From assembly GCA_022376925.1 (NCBI GenBank), contig JAIOJX010000028.1:73807001-73871000 (forward strand): a stretch of DNA of 64,000 nucleotides, in the 5' to 3' direction. Positions 1 through 11,455 of the stretch are shown here, in pieces. This stretch comes from Tragulus kanchil (taxonomy: Eukaryota > Chordata > Mammalia > Artiodactyla > Tragulidae). Numbering within the stretch: position 1 is the stretch's first letter; each line of letters starts with the position of its first letter. A program made the position numbers and the translations under genes. Under the pieces are notes generated by a model that was not told the origin of the DNA, ran no database searches, and saw only the letters and a list, made by a program, of their open reading frames with translations.

Positions 1-293
1 AGTACTATATATAGTAATGTATAAAAAGCATAATATAGCAGTAACAAGTAGGACTTATTTCAGGAAAAGAATATTGGTTTCACACAGGAAATCAATCAAT
101 GTAACTTACCACATTAACAGATAAGTAGAAAATTATTCAATCCTTTCAATAGACATAGGCACCTCACTCATGGTGGTTTCCACAACATAAATGTTGTTCC
201 TTCCTCACATTTTACAAAGCTTCCTCTTCTGAAATCATTTCTCAGTAATCACTCAACTTCTTTTGGCCACAGTAGGTCATTCTACTGAGTTTA

Positions 294-510
294 GGGCTAC
301 CCTGGTGGCTCATATGTTAAAGAATCTTCCTGCCATGCAGGGGACTGGGTTCAATCCCTGGGTGGGGAAGATCCCCTGGAGAAGGAAATGGCAACCTACT
401 CTAGTATTCTTCCCTGGGGAATCCTATAGACAGAGGAGCCTGATGGGCTATAGTCCATAGGCTCACGAAGAGTTGGACATGACTTGAGTGACTTTCACAT
501 ACATACACAC
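294..510 (+). mobile_element. Bov-tA SINE
   Basis: A tRNA-Glu-like head with an RNA polymerase III B-box-like GGTTCAATCCC at 348-358 is followed by the BovB-derived tail (ggagaaggaaatggcaacc, then cagaggagcc and ending in acatacatacacac). This head-plus-tail combination is specific to ruminants. Target-site duplications are not clear. The 65-codon reading frame over 263-460 is a by-product of the SINE. Confidence 0.93.
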
Positions 511-1000
511 CTAGAGTTGGTGCACATATATTTCATTTGAAAAAGTTTATAATAAGGAAAATAAACATTTTTGTTGCCATGTCCAATAAATTGTGCAAAA
601 CAATTGCTGTATTATAAGTCAAAAAAATTAAAAAGTAAAAAATGAATGAAATGGAACATTTTTAAACTAATAAAACTTAGTCACTGGTAACAAAAAAAAA
701 AAATGAGATTCACAAATTCTAGTTTCAAGCTAAAGAGAGAAAATACAAATTACCAATAGTGGGACTGAAAGAAAGGACATCTCTACAGACACTATAGATA
801 TTAGGATAACAAAACAATATTACATATAATTCAATGCCAAAAATTTCAGCCACTTGGATGAAATGGAAAATTTTCTCAGTAGATATATTTAAAAATCTGA
901 GATGAAAGAACCAAGTGAATGAAATTAAGTCTGTAATTCAAAATTTTCCCATGGAGAAAAACAGTAGGAAGATTGTCATACTGGAAAATGTTGCCAATTA
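511..1000. other. A/T-rich sequence, nothing recognised
   Basis: About 490 bp rich in A with a poly-A run near 691-703. No repeat family, coding frame or RNA gene was recognised. It belongs to the second copy of D1, so an additional copy probably lies upstream of the window. Confidence 0.5.
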
Positions 1001-1369
1001 TTTAAGGAAAATATATCATCAATCCCACACAAACTCTTTCTAAAAGTAGAGGAGAAGGAAATGCTTATCAACTCATTAGTCAAAAGAAAAAAAAAAAAAC
1101 ATTATAAAATAGACTACAGAGCTGAATCTTTTGTGACTATAGATTCAAAAATTTTAAATAGAGTACTATATATAGTAATGTATAAAAAGCATAATATAGC
1201 AGTAACAAGTAGGACTTATTTCAGGAAAAGAATATTGGTTTCACACAGGAAATCAATCAATGTAACTTACCACATTAACAGATAAGTAGAAAATTATTCA
1301 ATCCTTTCAATAGACATAGGAAAAATATTTTATAAATTCAATATCCCTTCTTATAAAAAAATGTCATCA

Positions 1370-1715
1370 GGGCTTCCCCTGGTGGTCCAGTGGATAAGGA
1401 CACCGCCTTGCAGTGCAAGGGGCGCCAGTTCGATCCCTGGCCTGGGAAGATCCCATGTGCCGCAGAGCGGCTGGACCAATGTGTCCAATTACGGAGCCGG
1501 AGCTCTGGAGCGCATGCACCCAGAGCCGGCGCTCTGAAACGACAGACGCCACCGCGATGGGAGGCCCACAGGAGCCAAAGAACAAAGACGGATGAAAATA
1601 GAGAAATGAAAGACCAATAGAAGTGGCCCGCCCGCTTCCCTCCCTCCCCAACCCGACCCCTGCCCAAAATAAATAAATAAATAAATCTTTAAAATTAAAA
1701 AAAAAATAAATGATT
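1370..1715 (+). mobile_element. CHR-type tRNA SINE, copy in D2 unit 1
   Basis: Starts gggcttcccctggtggtcca with a B-box-like GTTCGATCCC, a GC-rich body, and a tail of aaataaataaat plus poly-A. It is flanked by a 14-bp direct repeat AAAAAATGTCATCA at 1356-1369 and 1716-1729, the target-site duplication of its L1-driven insertion. Frames of up to 109 codons over it are spurious. Confidence 0.9.
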
Positions 1716-1729
1716 AAAAAATGTCATCA

Positions 1730-2187
1730 AGTTACAAATAAAGACTAACACTTCCTCTTTTTTGATAATAAGCTCTACTAAGATTACAGATCCTTCTAAA
1801 CACATGGAATGTTACTTTTCAGGTCTAGGTTTCCCTTCCATCTGATAATGCTACTGACACCTGAAATTCTCTAATTGTTACAGTTATGCTAGACAAATAA
1901 ATAAGAAATTTAAATATAAAAGTATCTGGACAGCTATCAAGGAATGTTATCTGCATATTTGCCTTGTTTTTACTACTAAACTACTCAGGATTAGAACCCC
2001 GAATCTCTCATTTCTATGCAAACAAAAGATGAACAAAAATTGATCATATTCATGGTAAGCAGGATGATACTAATTTTGACATGTTAAGAAGCATCCAATT
2101 ACTGCTTATGATGAAAAAAATCTCAGAAAAGAGAAGGGTATCTCTGACTCATCAGGAACGATTAGGTAGTTTGTAGCATAGTCAAAG
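1730..2187. other. Unrecognised A/T-rich sequence
   Basis: No repeat family or gene signal was recognised. The stretch recurs at 2919-3387 as the end of D2 copy 2. Confidence 0.5.
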
Positions 2188-2558
2188 TTTAAGGAAAATA
2201 TATCATCAATCCCACACAAACTCTTTCTAAAAGTAGAGGAGAAGGAAATGCTTATCAACTCATTAGTCAAAAGAAAAAAAAAAAAAAACATTATAAAATA
2301 GACTACAGAGCTGAATCTTTTGTGACTATAGATTCAAAAATTTTAAATAGAGTACTATATATAGTAATGTATAAAAAGCATAATATAGCAGTAACAAGTA
2401 GGACTTATTTCAGGAAAAGAATATTGGTTTCACACAGGAAATCAATCAATGTAACTTACCACATTAACAGATAAGTAGAAAATTATTCAATCCTTTCAAT
2501 AGACATAGGAAAAATATTTTATAAATTCAATATCCCTTCTTATAAAAAAATGTCATCA

Positions 2559-2904
2559 GGGCTTCCCCTGGTGGTCCAGTGGATAAGGACACCGCCTTGC
2601 AGTGCAAGGGGCGCCAGTTCGATCCCTGGCCTGGGAAGATCCCATGTGCCGCAGAGCGGCTGGACCAATGTGTCCAATTACGGAGCCGGAGCTCTGGAGC
2701 GCATGCACCCAGAGCCGGCGCTCTGAAACGACAGACGCCACCGCGATGGGAGGCCCACAGGAGCCAAAGAACAAAGACGGATGAAAATAGAGAAATGAAA
2801 GACCAATAGAAGTGGCCCGCCCGCTTCCCTCCCTCCCCAACCCGACCCCTGCCCAAAATAAATAAATAAATAAATCTTTAAAATTAAAAAAAAAATAAAT
2901 GATT
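2559..2904 (+). mobile_element. CHR-type tRNA SINE, copy in D2 unit 2
   Basis: Same element as 1370-1715 at an offset of 1189 bp, with the same 14-bp target-site duplication at 2545-2558 and 2905-2918. It is not an independent insertion because flanks and target site are identical. Confidence 0.9.
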
Positions 2905-3387
2905 AAAAAATGTCATCAAGTTACAAATAAAGACTAACACTTCCTCTTTTTTGATAATAAGCTCTACTAAGATTACAGATCCTTCTAAACACATGGAATG
3001 TTACTTTTCAGGTCTAGGTTTCCCTTCCATCTGATAATGCTACTGACACCTGAAATTCTCTAATTGTTACAGTTATGCTAGACAAATAAATAAGAAATTT
3101 AAATATGAAAGTATCTGGACAGCTATCAAGGAATGTTATCTGCATATTTGCCTTGTTTTTACTACTAAACTACTCAGGATTAGAACCCCGAATCTCTCAT
3201 TTCTATGCAAACAAAAGATGAACAAAAATTGATCATATTCATGGTAAGCAGGATGATACTAATTTTGACATGTTAAGAATCATCCAATTACTGCTTATGA
3301 TGAAAAAAATCTCAGAAAAGAGAAGGGTATCCACTAAACCTCTGATCTGCATCAGGAACGATTAGGTAGTTTGTAGCATAGTCAAAG

Positions 3388-4340
3388 GAAAAATAGACCA
3401 TTCGGTGTTAATAATCTTTCTTTGGTTCCTCAGAGTGAATGGACACAATGAAAAATATAAAATCTAACATACATTATATGTGTGGGTCCTGTTTAGTACA
3501 GATGCATATTTACAACACTTATTTGGACTACTTGGTTAGAACTGCAATAAAGAATTAATCCCAGAACAAACACGAGGATTAAGACACATTGCAAATGCTT
3601 TTAATTTAGAGTTAGTTTTAAAATGTTAGCTGAATACTTCCACAGCATTCCATTCCCCCCTCATAATCCATTGACAAGCTCTCTTGATCTAGGGCCAGTG
3701 TATCTTCAGCAGTGAAATAAAGCTAGTTCCAATTATCAAAGTAATCACATGATTATAGTTCCCTAGACACTACATTTAGCATACATAAGGTCACACATCT
3801 CTGCCTGATGGGAGAGCACTGGCTCACATATGCTTTGCTGGATATGCCCGAGTGATTTCTGGCTCAGTCTGGCTTAGTTTGAAGTCATGAGGATTGAACC
3901 CTGTTCTTCCATTTCCATTCATCTATGCAGCATGGGTCATCACCATCCCCTTTGATCATGTTTGTGCTGACATTGTAGGTGAGCCTTCAAAAAGCAGCTG
4001 GTGTTTCTCCCTTTCAAATAACATCGTTGAGTTCAGGGCATCCTCAGCTAAATCAAATGACTTCCAAAAACAGAAGTTATAAGGACCATGAACTAGTAAC
4101 ACAGGCAAGCAGAAATGTGTATTTTTCAGTGCCTCTACCTCTCAACCTAATTCTCCTTTGGATAACATTTAATTGGTATTTTGGGATATCTGTGTAGAAT
4201 AAGTGATGTTGCTGTAGTCTCAGTGTCTAGCACAAATATGTCTGCTTAATGAGTGAAGCAGTAATCTTAAAATGATAAATTAGAAGTTCTTTACAAGATT
4301 CTGCATTCCATCTCCTAATTGTACTCATTTTACCATCTGT
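3388..4340. other. Single-copy sequence, nothing recognised
   Basis: About 950 bp that is not part of any duplication. Short frames of 62 and 72 codons at 3894-4197 overlap in different frames and show no domain. No SINE or LINE similarity was recognised. Confidence 0.5.
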
Positions 4341-4424
4341 TACAAGGCTAATTTGAGAAGTTAAAGCTAAACTTTCCATATTTACAAGGCTAATTTAAAA
4401 AGTTAAAGCTAAACTTTCCATATT
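4341..4424. repeat. 42-bp direct tandem duplication
   Basis: Two adjacent 42-bp units (4341-4382 and 4383-4424) starting tacaaggctaattt and sharing agttaaagctaaactttcca. They differ by two substitutions (gagaag versus aaaaag), so this is an older local slippage event unlike the 1.1-kb series. Confidence 0.9.
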
Positions 4425-4975
4425 TCCTTGTTTTTTTTTTAATCAGCCAATATGGCTATGATAAGATTTATTTATATAGAGATTTTAAAAATTACTTGTT
4501 TTTTCCTCCATGAGTAAGGAAAAGAAAGGCCCAAGGGAAAGAATAAACTTTCTATTTTAGTCATCAATTTCTTATAATTCATTTTCTTCATTAATGAAAA
4601 ATCCATTCATTTTTCTTTATAAAACCTAGGAAATCAAGGGGAATTGCTCCCAGTTTATTAAACAGAATACCTTTAGACTTGCTGAATTACGTTATAGTAT
4701 ATTTTTCTTTGCCATTCCACCTAATTTTAAGCATAGATATGGTGCTCCTGGAGGGAACACACAGTTTTAGGAGTCATTTAGGAGTCATCCCAGATCCCAT
4801 GAGAACTACTCTTTCTCGTATTTAAATTAGTATCTGGAGTGGTTAGGCTTCCATGCACCATATGCCAACTACACTAATGATCCAGGTAAAAGGAGGCCCA
4901 TGGGTTTCAGTCCATAGCCCCCTTAACTGTCAATAGTCTGGCAGAGTACTACTGGGGCAAGGGGAGAGCTTATCT
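4425..4975. other. Single-copy A/T-rich sequence
   Basis: No reading frame, repeat family or RNA gene was recognised in this stretch, which lies just upstream of duplication D3. Confidence 0.45.
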
Positions 4976-5333
4976 TTCAGTTTTTTATTCCCTTATATGT
5001 GAGAAACATATGCCATCGTGGTTTTTCCAGATTACTGTGCTCCCAACTACCCTAAAGTTGGCTCTTAGTTTCTTCTCTTCGAGTTAGTGCAGCTCCTAAA
5101 GGCAGCTAATGAGTTCTGTCTTTAGTTGGAAGAGGACACTGGTCAAAGGGGTGAATACAGAGTAAGGGAGACAATTCATTCTTTATATCCTGTAAACACT
5201 CCCAGAAAAAGGAGACAGAAAATAAATATATCAAAAGAAAAGGAAAAAATGTGACTGAGCTAAGCAATGTTGCTTATAAGTCACGTTGCACTATGAACAC
5301 AGGAATGGGAAATGGACAAATTAAAAAAAAATA

Positions 5334-5340
<7 letters not shown>

Positions 5341-5380
<40 letters not shown>

Positions 5381-5386
5381 GTGTGT
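5341..5386. repeat. (TG)n microsatellite, D3 copy 1
   Basis: A 46-bp alternating GT tract with a single GC interruption near its 3' end, preceded by poly-A and tatgtatat. The matching tract at 6556-6595 is 40 bp. Confidence 0.97.
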
Positions 5387-5702
5387 AAAGTGGAAGTATA
5401 AAGCATAGTAACTCATCTCCACTTGTTTATCATCTGTAGAGAGGCAAAATTTACCCATATGAAATGGCAAAAGTATAATTATTAATTCTGATACATTTTT
5501 TCCCCATAGTATTCAAAAGAAAAAGGGCAAAGATTGTGTTACACTGGTATACTGAGTCATTTTTGACTTTCCTATTAGTGACATGCAGAAGCAATCTTTG
5601 TTGACAGTCTAAGCAATTACTAAGAAATACACATATTACTTATTTATTCAAACTGCCAGAGCTAAACTCTTCCTAGCAGAGTGAAAATCATCACCCAAAC
5701 TT

Positions 5703-5920
5703 TGGAGTCAGGCCACGTGGCTCAAGTTTTGACTTTGTTAGATACATGACCTTGGGCAAGTTACTTGATCTCTCTTTGCCTCAGTTTCCATATTTGCTAA
5801 GTGAGCTATTTCTAGAACGTTCCTCATAGGATTATAGTGAGAATCAAATGAATTCATATCATTTTTACTACAAGGCCTGCTGGTAAGAACCGTATAAGTA
5901 TTTGTTATTATTTTAAGTAC
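5703..5920 (+). mobile_element. MIR SINE, D3 copy 1
   Basis: Diverged MIR core: tggagtcaggcc at the head, then gaccttgggcaagttacttg and the conserved cctcagtttcc, followed by an A/T-rich tail region with tcataggattatagtgag. It is a mammal-wide ancient tRNA SINE with no intact target-site duplication. Confidence 0.85.
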
Positions 5921-6548
5921 AGTGTTTGGTGGTAGGCAGTATGAAGTATTTCTTATTATTTCTGATTTCTACCACCATATGGCTGAACTTCTTCAAGACA
6001 TCAATATAATTTGGGAATAACAGTCCAGAATAGTACCTCATGACTGGAAACCCATGAGTGATGAATGAAACAATCCAGTGCAGGAAGGTTAACACCTTGG
6101 GTCCAGGAGGCAGTGGAATATATTATGTGGTAACATTGACTTGATCCTCCTATTTCTTTGAGTAGGAAATGATTATCTTTAGAAGACCTGTTCAGTTTTT
6201 TATTCCCTTATATGTGAGAAACATATGCCATCGTGGTTTTTCCAGATTACTGTGCTCCCAACTACCCTAAAGTTGGCTCTTAGTTTCTTCTCTTCGAGTT
6301 AGTGCAGCTCCTAAAGGCAGCTAATGAGTTCTGTCTTTAGTTGGAAGAGGACACTGGTCAAAGGGGTGAATACAGAGTAAGGGAGACAATTCATTCTTTA
6401 TATCCTGTAAACACTCCCAGAAAAAGGAGACAGAAAATAAATATATCAAAAGAAAAGGAAAAAATGTGACTGAGCTAAGCAATGTTGCTTATAAGTCACG
6501 TTGCACTATGAACACAGGAATGGGAAATGGACAAATTAAAAAAAAATA

Positions 6549-6555
<7 letters not shown>

Positions 6556-6589
<34 letters not shown>

Positions 6590-6595
6590 GTGTGT
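6556..6595. repeat. (TG)n microsatellite, D3 copy 2
   Basis: A 40-bp GT tract with the same GC interruption as 5341-5386 but three repeat units shorter. Confidence 0.97.
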
Positions 6596-6911
6596 AAAGT
6601 GGAAGTATAAAGCATAGTAACTCATCTCCACTTGTTTATCATCTGTAGAGAGGCAAAATTTACCCATATGAAATGGCAAAAGTATAATTATTAATTCTGA
6701 TACATTTTTTCCCCATAGTATTCAAAAGAAAAAGGGCAAAGATTGTGTTACACTGGTATACTGAGTCATTTTTGACTTTCCTATTAGTGACATGCAGAAG
6801 CAATCTTTGTTGACAGTCTAAGCAATTACTAAGAAATACACATATTACTTATTTATTCAAACTGCCAGAGCTAAACTCTTCCTAGCAGAGTGAAAATCAT
6901 CACCCAAACTT

Positions 6912-7129
6912 TGGAGTCAGGCCACGTGGCTCAAGTTTTGACTTTGTTAGATACATGACCTTGGGCAAGTTACTTGATCTCTCTTTGCCTCAGTTTCCAT
7001 ATTTGCTAAGTGAGCTATTTCTAGAACGTTCCTCATAGGATTATAGTGAGAATCAAATGAATTCATATCATTTTTACTACAAGGCCTGCTGGTAAGAACC
7101 GTATAAGTATTTGTTATTATTTTAAGTAC
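6912..7129 (+). mobile_element. MIR SINE, D3 copy 2
   Basis: Second copy of the MIR at 5703-5920 (offset 1209), created by D3 and not by an independent insertion. Confidence 0.85.
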
Positions 7130-7471
7130 AGTGTTTGGTGGTAGGCAGTATGAAGTATTTCTTATTATTTCTGATTTCTACCACCATATGGCTGAACTTC
7201 TTCAAGACATCAATATAATTTGGGAATAACAGTCCAGAATAGTACCTCATGACTGGAAACCCATGAGTGATGAATGAAACAATCCAGTGCAGGAAGGTTA
7301 ACACCTTGGGTCCAGGAGGCAGTGGAATATATTATGTGGTAACATTGACTTGATCCTCCTATTTCTTTGAGTAGGAAATGATTATCTTAGGGAGTTTAGA
7401 AGATCTCACATCCACAGGCCAACAACTTAGGTGAAAACACAGCAACTATGTCTCAATGTCTGACTGATTTC

Positions 7472-7646
7472 ATTTTTTCTTTTTGTTTAAGTTGAAGTAT
7501 AATTGCTTTCCTATGTTGTGTTAGTTTCTGCTGTACAATGGAGTGAATCAACTATATGTTACATATATTCCCTCCCTCCTGGACCTCCTTACCCATCTCA
7601 TTCCACCCATCAAGGTCATCACAGAGCTCTGAACTGAGCTCCCTGT
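7472..7646 (-). mobile_element. L1 3' UTR fragment
   Basis: Reads as the reverse complement of an artiodactyl L1 3' end: the T-rich start is the poly(A) side, then gaagtataattgctttcc, gtgttagtttctgctgtaca, and the cacagagctctgaactgagc block. Only about 175 bp of 3' UTR remains, a typical 5'-truncated insertion. Confidence 0.75.
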
Positions 7647-7831
7647 CCTTCACTTGACAGGGGAGGCTTGTGGGTGTCACTGCATCATTTTCCCTGAAGG
7701 TGTCACAGGGATGAATTTGCTCAATATCTTGAGAATTTTCAGAGATAACTGTCAGTGCAGCATTGCCAGAAAGCAGTAGAAATTAGACATAATAACCACA
7801 TTTCCTTAAATCACTCAGCTATTAGTTTCAT

Positions 7832-8740
7832 GAGTATGTCAAAGTTGCATATTGTCACCCTGGTTATGTAACTTATATGCAGATTACATCTTGCAAAATG
7901 CCAGGTTGGATGACTCACAAGCTGGAATCAAGATTGTCAGGAGAAATATCAACAACCTCAGATATGCACATGATGCCACATTAATGGCAGAAAGTGAAGG
8001 GGAACTAAAAAGCCTCTTGATGAAAGTGAACGAGGAAAGTGAAAAAGCTGGCTTAAAATTGAACATTCAAAAAAACTAAGATCACGGCATCTGGTCCCAT
8101 CACTTCATCACAAATAATGGAGAAACAGGTGGAAATAGCGATAGATTTCATTTTCTTGGGCTCCAAAATCACTGTGGATGATAACTGCAACCATGAAATT
8201 AAACGACACTTACTCCTTGGAAGAAAAACAATGACAAACCTACACAGCATATTAAAAAGCAGAGACATCACTTTGCAGACAAAGGTCTATAAAGCCAAAG
8301 ATATGGTCTTTCCAGTAGTCGTGTATGGATGTGAGAGCTGGACCATAAAGAAGGCTGAGTGCCAAAGAATTGATGCTTTCGAAATCTGGTGTTAGAGAAA
8401 ACTCTTGAGAATCGCTTGGACAGCAAGTAGATCAAACCAGCCTATTCTAATGGAAATCAACCCTGAATATTCACTGGAAGGACTGATGTTGAAGTTGAAG
8501 CTCCAATACTTTGGCCACCTGATGTGAAGAGTCGACTCATTGGAAAAGACCTTGATGCTAGAAAAGATTGAGGGCTGAGGGAGAGGGAGGTAACAGAGGA
8601 TGAGCTGGTTGGATAGCATCATTGACTCAATGGACATGATTTTGAGCAAGCTCCAGGAGATAGTAAAGGACAAGGAAGCCTGGTGTGCTACAGTCCATAG
8701 GTCACAAGGAGTCATACATGATTTAGTGACTGAATAACGG
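7832..8740 (+). mobile_element. BovB LINE 3' fragment, copy 1 (RT to 3' end)
   Basis: Fragment of the RTE-clade LINE BovB from late reverse transcriptase to the 3' end. The frame at 7852-8079 carries RYAHDATLMAES, the RT palm motif with the first of the two catalytic aspartates replaced by His (7969-7971). It then meets a one-base A insertion at about 8070 (LNIQKN, stop). The next block at 8117-8395 has DFIFLGSKIT and YGCESWTIKKAE and ends where a Trp codon has become TAG. The remainder still matches the BovB C-terminus and ends near gactgaataacgg. The fragment is 5'-truncated and inactive. RT once primed reverse transcription at nicked genomic DNA; nothing here could be functional. Confidence 0.95.
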
Positions 8741-8904
8741 CAATTAGTTTCATTTTTCTTTCAGGGAAATTTTATATTACCTTTACTCCTAAAGAAAAGT
8801 TAAAGTGTACACCTTCATGTTCAGCTGAAAGAAGATTGCCAGAAAGCAGTAGAAATTAGACATAATAACCACATTTCCTTAAATCACTCAGCTATTAGTT
8901 TCAT

Positions 8905-9813
8905 GAGTATGTCAAAGTTGCATATTGTCACCCTGGTTATGTAACTTATATGCAGATTACATCTTGCAAAATGCCAGGTTGGATGACTCACAAGCTGGAA
9001 TCAAGATTGTCAGGAGAAATATCAACAACCTCAGATATGCACATGATGCCACATTAATGGCAGAAAGTGAAGGGGAACTAAAAAGCCTCTTGATGAAAGT
9101 GAACGAGGAAAGTGAAAAAGCTGGCTTAAAATTGAACATTCAAAAAAACTAAGATCACGGCATCTGGTCCCATCACTTCATCACAAATAATGGAGAAACA
9201 GGTGGAAATAGCGATAGATTTCATTTTCTTGGGCTCCAAAATCACTGTGGATGATAACTGCAACCATGAAATTAAACGACACTTACTCCTTGGAAGAAAA
9301 ACAATGACAAACCTACACAGCATATTAAAAAGCAGAGACATCACTTTGCAGACAAAGGTCTATAAAGCCAAAGATATGGTCTTTCCAGTAGTCGTGTATG
9401 GATGTGAGAGCTGGACCATAAAGAAGGCTGAGTGCCAAAGAATTGATGCTTTCGAAATCTGGTGTTAGAGAAAACTCTTGAGAATCGCTTGGACAGCAAG
9501 TAGATCAAACCAGCCTATTCTAATGGAAATCAACCCTGAATATTCACTGGAAGGACTGATGTTGAAGTTGAAGCTCCAATACTTTGGCCACCTGATGTGA
9601 AGAGTCGACTCATTGGAAAAGACCTTGATGCTAGAAAAGATTGAGGGCTGAGGGAGAGGGAGGTAACAGAGGATGAGCTGGTTGGATAGCATCATTGACT
9701 CAATGGACATGATTTTGAGCAAGCTCCAGGAGATAGTAAAGGACAAGGAAGCCTGGTGTGCTACAGTCCATAGGTCACAAGGAGTCATACATGATTTAGT
9801 GACTGAATAACGG
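8905..9813 (+). mobile_element. BovB LINE 3' fragment, copy 2
   Basis: Duplicate of 7832-8740 at offset 1073 with the same frameshift, stop and YAHD motif. Its 5' truncation point and flanking DNA are the same, so it comes from D4 and not from a second retrotransposition. Confidence 0.95.
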
Positions 9814-9909
9814 CAATTAGTTTCATTTTTCTTTCAGGGAAATTTTATATTACCTTTACTCCTAAAGAAAAGTTAAAGTGTACACCTTCATGTTCAGCTG
9901 AAAGAAGAT

Positions 9910-10683
9910 TACACAGTTAGACTTGGGATAGAAGATGATAGTCTCATGCCATGTCATATTGTATATTTCTTTACTGCTTCAAAAAACTTTTTTTTCAAAA
10001 GTCATTTTAACAGATCATTTGAGTGTGTCTTACAATATCTTCATAAAGTAGAAAAACATTTTTACTGTGAGTTGAAGGTATGAAGTGCATTATTCAACCA
10101 CTTTTTCATGCCCCAAATGCTATGAATTCCAATTCACCTCTCATTCTCTTTCTAATCTTCATGACTAAAGACTTGAATTTCCACAACTGCTGATAAAACT
10201 GTAAAGAGTAAGGTTTAAATTACTTAGAGAAAATGTCTTAACCTTCAGTGATTTATATTTTACTGAGCTACATTTGTAGCAAAAGGGAATTAAGAAAAAT
10301 TTCCTCTTTTTCCTGCATTCTTTTGGACGTGCCCCACCAGGAAGAGTCCCCAGAGTTCATCAATGAACATGCAACTTCAAATTACAGTATCTGTCCCCAC
10401 AAATTCCTTTTCATTATTCCTTGGATCCTAGCTAGTCTTCATAGCTAATAGACAACAGTTGTCTAGTTCCTGCCCCAATCCTACTTCCCACCATCTTCCA
10501 GACAAGGAAAATAAATCCCCGTAATCAAGGTACAAAGAGGATCAATTATCCAGAACTGGTTGGAAATGCTCATACTCAAATATGCAGGGTAATTAATTTG
10601 TTCATACATTCAACAAAACATTTAGTAAAAGTTATGCTGAGTTAAGTTCTAGAATACATGTTGGGAAGGCAAATTTTAAAGAA
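9910..10683. other. Unrecognised sequence in D5 unit 1
   Basis: No transposon was recognised. A 66-codon frame at 10248-10448 has no known domain and recurs at 11346-11546 through duplication. The same sequence recurs at 11008-11781. Confidence 0.45.
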
Positions 10684-10911
10684 GGCCACCTGATGTGAAG
10701 AGTCGACTCATTGGAAAAGACCTTGATGCTAGAAAAGATTGAGGGCTGAGGGAGAGGGAGGTAACAGAGGATGAGCTGGTTGGATAGCATCATTGACTCA
10801 ATGGACATGATTTTGAGCAAGCTCCAGGAGATAGTAAAGGACAAGGAAGCCTGGTGTGCTACAGTCCATAGGTCACAAGGAGTCATACATGATTTAGTGA
10901 CTGAATAACGG
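10684..10911 (+). mobile_element. BovB 3' end, third partial copy
   Basis: Identical to 9586-9813, starting abruptly at ccacctgatgtgaagagtcg. The abrupt 5' edge coincides with the D5 junction, so this is a fragment produced by the duplication and not by 5'-truncated insertion. Confidence 0.93.
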
Positions 10912-11455
10912 CAATTAGTTTCATTTTTCTTTCAGGGAAATTTTATATTACCTTTACTCCTAAAGAAAAGTTAAAGTGTACACCTTCATGTTCAGCTGAA
11001 AGAAGATTACACAGTTAGACTTGGGATAGAAGATGATAGTCTCATGCCATGTCATATTGTATATTTCTTTACTGCTTCAAAAAACTTTTTTTTCAAAAGT
11101 CATTTTAACAGATCATTTGAGTGTGTCTTACAATATCTTCATAAAGTAGAAAAACATTTTTACTGTGAGTTGAAGGTATGAAGTGCATTATTCAACCACT
11201 TTTTCATGCCCCAAATGCTATGAATTCCAATTCACCTCTCATTCTCTTTCTAATCTTCATGACTAAAGACTTGAATTTCCACAACTGCTGATAAAACTGT
11301 AAAGAGTAAGGTTTAAATTACTTAGAGAAAATGTCTTAACCTTCAGTGATTTATATTTTACTGAGCTACATTTGTAGCAAAAGGGAATTAAGAAAAATTT
11401 CCTCTTTTTCCTGCATTCTTTTGGACGTGCCCCACCAGGAAGAGTCCCCAGAGTT

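Larger units (their letters stand above)
1..1320. repeat. Tandem duplication D1 (first copy mostly outside window)
   Basis: Positions 1-158 are identical to 1162-1320 (offset 1161). The second copy therefore runs about 159-1320 and the first copy lies almost entirely upstream of the window. After the shared end the first copy is followed by the start of the second (cacctcactc), while the second continues with aaaaatattt. The last 320 bp also belong to D2, so that stretch occurs three times (1-158 visible, 1001-1320, 2188-2509). Confidence 0.85.
1001..3387. repeat. Tandem duplication D2, unit about 1.19 kb
   Basis: Copy 1 is 1001-2187 and copy 2 is 2188-3387. Inside, differences are a poly-A length change near 1088/2276, one A/G near 1917/3106 and one G/T near 2091/3281. 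Near the junction copy 1 reads gtatctctgactcatcagg where copy 2 has about 11 more bases (gtatccactaaacctctg, then atctgcatcagg). The whole unit, including a complete CHR SINE with its target-site duplications, is repeated, so the duplication is younger than the SINE or artefactual. Confidence 0.95.
4976..7391. repeat. Tandem duplication D3, unit about 1.21 kb
   Basis: Copy 1 is 4976-6190 and copy 2 is 6191-7391. The offset is 1215 before and 1209 after the TG microsatellite, whose tract is 6 bp shorter in copy 2. At the end, copy 1 has attatctttagaagacctg where copy 2 has attatcttagggagtttaga, another junction-proximal difference. The junction uses a shared TTCAG. Confidence 0.95.
7762..9909. 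repeat. Tandem duplication D4, unit 1073 bp
   Basis: Copy 1 is 7762-8834 and copy 2 is 8835-9909. ATT is shared at the joint (gaagATTacac versus cATTgccag). Both units contain the whole BovB fragment with the same frameshift and stop. The last 322 bp of each unit also belong to D5, so this segment occurs at 8513, 9586 and 10684. Confidence 0.96.

Noticed and set aside
294..510. tRNA gene at the SINE head with B-box-like sequence
   Set aside because: The cloverleaf is degenerate and the body continues into the Bov-tA tail; it is tRNA-derived, not a tRNA gene.
1338..2856. Pairs of 94- and 109-codon minus-strand frames at 1338-1667 and 2527-2856
   Set aside because: They are antisense readings of a CHR tRNA SINE; similar peptides appear at other SINE copies (34356-34614, 35445-35811).
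7852..9468. Reverse transcriptase-like frames as a possible host or phage retroelement system
   Set aside because: Sequence, order and 3' end identify BovB, a common ruminant LINE; frames are broken by a shift and a stop.
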